Positions 6,322 to 9,390 of a stretch of 9,390 nt of DNA are shown here, piece after piece (positions within the stretch are counted from its first letter, which is position 1; every line of letters starts with the position of its first letter). The translations under genes and the position numbers were made by a program. Origin of the DNA: Campylobacterales bacterium (lineage in GTDB: Bacteria; Campylobacterota; Campylobacteria; Campylobacterales; QNZT01). Under the pieces are notes generated by a model. It had not been told where the DNA came from and did no database searches. It saw only the letters and a list, made by a program, of their open reading frames with translations. The stretch spans positions 1 through 9,390 of the forward strand of contig JALUNR010000119.1 in the NCBI GenBank assembly GCA_027055005.1, written 5' to 3'.

Positions 6322-6876
6322 ATGAATAGTAAAATACTTCTTCAAATAGTTCATGAGGCAATAGCAGAGGAGTTCGGAGGTAAAAAGATAGATAAAGAAG
6401 GCTACTATCTTTTATATCCAACTCTTAAAGAAAAAAGAGCAGTCTTTGTAACTATCAACAAAAGAGGGGGACTTAGAGGTTGCATCGGATCACTTGTAGC
6501 TCATCGTCCACTTTTAGAAGACTTAATCCAAAATGCAAAATCAGCAGCTTTCAAAGATCCAAGATTTCCACCTCTAACAAAAGAGGAGTTTGAAAGTAAA
6601 GACCTTGAGATAGAAATATCCATCTTAACACCATCTTATGAGTTACCATATGAAGATATAGAGGATTTAAAAAGTAAGATAAAACCAAATGTTCACGGAG
6701 TGATTTTATCCATACAAAATTATAGAGCAACTTTTTTGCCACAAGTTTGGGAACAGTTGCCAACCTTTGATAGTTTTTTTGCACATCTTTGTCAAAAAGC
6801 AGGGCTTAGTGGAGATTGCTTAAAGTATCATCCTCGTATAGAAGTTTATGAAGCTATAAAGATTAAAGCTTCCTAG
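6322..6876 (+). CDS. amrA: AmmeMemoRadiSam system protein A (AMMECR1 family)
   Basis: A 184-residue cytoplasmic protein of the AMMECR1 family, found from archaea to humans and, in prokaryotes, often encoded with a MEMO-like protein and a radical SAM protein. Its biochemical role is not established. The nearly invariant LRGCIGS is at residues 51-57. Other family blocks are AAFKDPRFPPLTKEEF (75-90), LEIEISILTP (95-104), HGVILSIQNYRATFLPQVWEQLP (125-147) and FFAHLCQKAGL (152-162). Length and all blocks are complete. The ATG at 6322 has AGAGGA 8 bases before it. The MEMO and radical SAM partners are not in the window. The gene stands alone on its strand, divergent from the ComEA-like gene, and its last 14 bases overlap the convergent oxidoreductase gene. 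Confidence 0.93.
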   Translation: MNSKILLQIVHEAIAEEFGGKKIDKEGYYLLYPTLKEKRAVFVTINKRGGLRGCIGSLVAHRPLLEDLIQNAKSAAFKDPRFPPLTKEEFESKDLEIEISILTPSYELPYEDIEDLKSKIKPNVHGVILSIQNYRATFLPQVWEQLPTFDSFFAHLCQKAGLSGDCLKYHPRIEVYEAIKIKAS

Positions 6877-7915
6877 AATATTTTAAAAAGCTTCTTTCAG
6901 GAGATAGATAATTTTCTATCTCTTTGTTTTTTACTATCATATCAACTAAAAGCATAGAATTATAAGGAGCATAAACAAATCCACGAGAACCTAAAGCAGT
7001 ATGAATATATACATTCTCATGATAAATATATTTTGATGAAGGAACTTTTGAACCATTTTTGATGTATGGATATTTTGAAAGAGTTGCTTTCTCATCTATA
7101 AGTTTTCCAACGATTGGAAAAAAATCAAAACTCATGTTTCTTACCCCTGTATATTGTTGTAAAACCTCTAATTCTTGCATTTTAAAAAAATTTTGAGCTT
7201 TTTGTAAAAGGTTGTATTTATCTGTTTTTGCATCGTCTTCTAAATTTTGTGTATCTTTTATGTAAGTTGCACCGATAGCAATTTTATTGTTATGAAAACA
7301 AGATATTGAACAATCTTTATGAGAGTTAAACCCCTTATCTTCACATCCTGAAAATCTAACATCATATCTATAACCACCGATATCTTTTGTCTTCAGATAT
7401 TTTGCTTTAAAAAGGGCTTGATTTGGATAGGCAATTATGATATTTTTTGCACAAAAATCGTGTAGATTTTCTTTTGTAACTTCTCTGTTTTCTAAAACAT
7501 CTATATCTTTTAGTAATGCTTGACAAAGTTTTTGTGGATCTATAAATCCAGCAAAATCAAGTTTATAAAAACCATTCTTTTTCTCATACTCAAAGTCTAT
7601 AAACTCTTCATAACTTTGTAGTTTTTTGTAATCTTTTTCATCGATAGGGTACTTATGTAAAGCAACTTTTTTTAAAAGAGAAGGAAAGTTTTTTGCATAA
7701 AAATCTAAAGAAAATCTCAAAGCTTCATTTAGATAATCTTTATATCGTGATGGCTTTGAAAGCTTCGGAGACAAAAAAGCCCCAGCCCCAAAACTACCAC
7801 CACTACAAATAGAGTTTTTTTCAACAACTAAAACTTTATATCCAGCCTCTTTTAAAAAGTAAGCAGTGCTAGATCCCGCTATACCAGCACCTATAACTAA
7901 AAAGTCATATTTCAT
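6863..7915 (-). CDS. FAD-dependent oxidoreductase resembling the MnmC C-terminal domain
   Basis: A 350-residue DAO-fold flavoprotein. The N-terminal FAD-binding motif is VIGAGIAG (7-14), with VVEK (30-33) ending the second strand. The C-terminal part carries TGVRNMSFDFFPIVGKL (256-272) and TALGSRGFVYAPYN (306-319), followed by LSPERSFLKYSRKL at the end. These closely follow the oxidase half of MnmC (MnmC2), with its GVR..x..D..P.vG, GLGSRGL..AP and L.P.R segments. MnmC2 oxidises cmnm5U34 to nm5U34 in tRNA. No methyltransferase domain is attached, so if the match is right this is a stand-alone oxidase; otherwise it is an amino-acid or amine oxidase of the same fold. The ATG at 7915 is preferred over an in-frame TTG at 7930 because it makes an ATGA overlap with the upstream VWA gene. 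Confidence 0.78.
   Translation of the reverse strand: MKYDFLVIGAGIAGSSTAYFLKEAGYKVLVVEKNSICSGGSFGAGAFLSPKLSKPSRYKDYLNEALRFSLDFYAKNFPSLLKKVALHKYPIDEKDYKKLQSYEEFIDFEYEKKNGFYKLDFAGFIDPQKLCQALLKDIDVLENREVTKENLHDFCAKNIIIAYPNQALFKAKYLKTKDIGGYRYDVRFSGCEDKGFNSHKDCSISCFHNNKIAIGATYIKDTQNLEDDAKTDKYNLLQKAQNFFKMQELEVLQQYTGVRNMSFDFFPIVGKLIDEKATLSKYPYIKNGSKVPSSKYIYHENVYIHTALGSRGFVYAPYNSMLLVDMIVKNKEIENYLSPERSFLKYSRKL
6899..6932 (+). terminator. Rho-independent terminator of the AMMECR1-family gene
   Basis: GAGATAGA (6901-6908) and TCTATCTC (6915-6922) form an 8-bp stem, extended by an A-T and a G-U pair at its base, with the loop TAATTT. TTTGTTTTTT follows (6923-6932). The hairpin begins about 22 bases after the AMMECR1-family stop codon and lies entirely inside the C-terminal coding sequence of the convergent oxidoreductase gene. 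Confidence 0.85.
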
Positions 7916-9390
7916 TTTATAAAATTCCAATCATCCAAAATAGTTCTTTTACTCCCTATCAAAACTCTCAAAGCTTCACTCTCCTTTTTCAAACTGAAAT
8001 CAAATCTTTTCAAAAAAAGATAAAAAAGCTTTTTATACCCATTACTAACTTCTAGCTTACAAGATTTTCTCTCCCAAGTTGATGATATATGATTAGGCAA
8101 GTGAGGGGGAGTAAAACATCTTCTTTTAAGAACTGGATAAGACTCAATTGGAAGGTTTACTCTATCATTGCAACTTTTTCTAGCATCAAGTAAAAAGTTT
8201 TTCATTAAAGATACAAAATCACTCAAAATGATAGCCTTTTTAATTCCACTTCCATCATAGTACTCTCCATCTTTGAAACTAACCTCTTTAGAGTTTGAAA
8301 ACTCTTTACCATCTCTATCTTTGTAACTAACTTTTAAAGTTAGCTTTTTACCATTACCTATCTTTTTAAGTTTTACCAAGATAACTCCACCTTTTACTTT
8401 TTTATTTTTAGTAGAGCTAGGAAAGAGAGTATCTACTTCAAAGATTTTCCCAGTGTGTAAGTTTGCTTTTGGAGCTCCAAAAACTCTCTTTATCTCAAAA
8501 TCCTTTGAGCTTAGTTTTAGTTTTAGATCAAAAACCAAAGGAGTTACCATATAATCAAACTCATTATCAAGTCTCTTTTTAAACTCTTTGTTTGAGTGAA
8601 CTGAATAGTAGTTTGCACCTTTTGTTTTAGAGATATACTCGACCAAATCAGAGTTAAAATCAACTCCAACTCCTATAAAAGTTGTATAAATCCCTTTTTT
8701 ACTAGCATCTTTTACCATCCCAAAAAGTCTATCTTTTCCAAGTTCTCCACGATTTGGCATAGCATCAGTTATAAATATTATCCTATTTTCTGCATTTTTG
8801 TCTATATTTTTAAAAAGCTCAACACCTTTTTTATAACCTTCACTCCAGTTAGTTCCACCTCTTGGAGTTAACTCTAATATGTGAGATTTGATTGCATTCA
8901 TATCTGTGTATTTGACTTTTCTTAAAGGTTTTGCTAAGTAAGAATTGTTGTCAAAAAGTATCACTCCAAAACTATCATCTGCTTTTAAGTGGTTCATCAT
9001 GTTAACTATACTTTTGTTCGCTATATCCATCTTAGACTTTTTTGCATCGACCTCTCTTTTTATTCCTCTGTCATAATAATATTTATCAAATCGACTACTC
9101 ATAGAACCAGATATATCTAAAACTACCACTAGGTTTAACTTTCGCCTTTTAAAATCTTTTTCTTTTAAATCAGAGTTTAATCCCACACTTACAAAATACT
9201 CCTTTTCTCCACTAAAAGGATTTTTTCTAACAGCAGTTTCGTAAATAGGACAAAAAAGCTCTTTGCACTCTTGCTTTGGTGTTTCAAAATAGTGGTCATA
9301 AAACACACCCTCATAAGTTATGGAACTTACCTTTGGAAGATAACCTTTTTTGATGTTTTCATAAAAGTTATCACTATCTTTTGCCCCACC
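7912..9390 (-). CDS. VWA-domain protein with intact MIDAS site (5'-truncated)
   Basis: The frame is open to the right edge, so the true start lies outside; the GTG at 9306 is internal, because the 28 upstream codons (GGAKDSDNFYENIK..., then GYLPKVSSITYEG) match the conserved lead-in of this VWA family. The 492 visible residues hold an N-terminal YEGVFYDHYF segment, an EYFVSVGLNSD strand block, and a VWA domain with all metal-site elements: DISGSMS (from visible residue 92), the threonine in RGGTNW (residue 180) and the aspartate in ITDAMPN (residue 209). A beta-rich region follows, then a cysteine-containing C-terminal part of no clear family. Such proteins are usually exported or membrane-associated and bind partners through divalent metal; the partner here is unknown, and any signal peptide would lie outside the window. 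Its TGA shares four bases with the ATG of the oxidoreductase gene. Confidence 0.88.
   Translation of the reverse strand, partial: GGAKDSDNFYENIKKGYLPKVSSITYEGVFYDHYFETPKQECKELFCPIYETAVRKNPFSGEKEYFVSVGLNSDLKEKDFKRRKLNLVVVLDISGSMSSRFDKYYYDRGIKREVDAKKSKMDIANKSIVNMMNHLKADDSFGVILFDNNSYLAKPLRKVKYTDMNAIKSHILELTPRGGTNWSEGYKKGVELFKNIDKNAENRIIFITDAMPNRGELGKDRLFGMVKDASKKGIYTTFIGVGVDFNSDLVEYISKTKGANYYSVHSNKEFKKRLDNEFDYMVTPLVFDLKLKLSSKDFEIKRVFGAPKANLHTGKIFEVDTLFPSSTKNKKVKGGVILVKLKKIGNGKKLTLKVSYKDRDGKEFSNSKEVSFKDGEYYDGSGIKKAIILSDFVSLMKNFLLDARKSCNDRVNLPIESYPVLKRRCFTPPHLPNHISSTWERKSCKLEVSNGYKKLFYLFLKRFDFSLKKESEALRVLIGSKRTILDDWNFIK

Noticed and set aside
5747..6421. Longer 224-codon version of the ComEA-like protein
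   Set aside because: The extra N-terminus would overlap 100 bases of the divergent AMMECR1-family gene, has no signal peptide, and ignores the excellent AAGGAG site and signal peptide at the 6253 start.
7103..7121. TTTTCCAA / TTGGAAAA inverted repeat with a 3-base loop
   Set aside because: It lies inside the oxidoreductase gene over the conserved PIVGK codons, lacks a T-run on the coding strand, and is most simply explained by the codons.
9304..9306. GTG as the start of the VWA protein
   Set aside because: The frame continues to the window edge and the upstream residues fit the family's N-terminal region.

Overview
The window reads as a low-GC chromosomal segment from a member of the Campylobacterota (the former Epsilonproteobacteria). 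The evidence is the infB-rbfA-rimP gene order, the sequence style of RbfA, RimP, RibD and DedA, short FSGC-type lipoprotein signals, T-rich promoters and AT-rich codon use. A free-living Sulfurimonas/Arcobacter-like genus is a reasonable guess, but the genus cannot be fixed from the sequence alone. I see no rRNA, tRNA, CRISPR array, insertion sequence, attachment site or phage gene. Coding density is very high: the two largest gaps between genes are 53 and 68 bases. Both edges cut genes, infB on the left and a von Willebrand A (VWA) protein gene on the right.

Bases 1-4395, plus strand, form one tightly packed run: infB (partial), rbfA, rimP, ribD, a small lipoprotein and a membrane-anchored haem-binding protein. 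Neighbours overlap or lie within 8 bases of each other, so one transcript with coupled translation is likely. The first three genes serve translation initiation and 30S subunit maturation, and ribD makes a riboflavin precursor. The last two encode cell-envelope proteins that appear to have joined the end of the operon.

Bases 4358-6253, minus strand, hold (in transcription order) a secreted ComEA-like helix-hairpin-helix protein with a long histone-H1-like lysine tail, a hairpin that may act as a terminator, a Campylobacterota-type DedA membrane protein, and a family 2 glycosyltransferase. The last two overlap by 29 bases. The glycosyltransferase runs tail to tail into the haem-binding gene with a 38-base antisense coding overlap.

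A compact divergent promoter region (6254-6321) separates the ComEA-like gene from a plus-strand AMMECR1-family gene (AmmeMemoRadiSam protein A). That gene's terminator lies inside the coding sequence of the convergent downstream gene. The last two genes, minus strand, are a VWA protein with a complete metal-binding (MIDAS) site and, joined by a 4-base stop/start overlap, a FAD oxidoreductase resembling the C-terminal oxidase half of MnmC, the tRNA wobble-uridine modification enzyme.

Most of the window is ordinary core genome. The least ordinary items are the periplasmic-type ComEA/H1-tail fusion, the stand-alone MnmC-oxidase-like protein coupled to a VWA protein, the DedA variant lacking some usual charged residues, and the antisense overlaps at both convergent junctions. 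I do not see a complete, clearly new multi-gene system.
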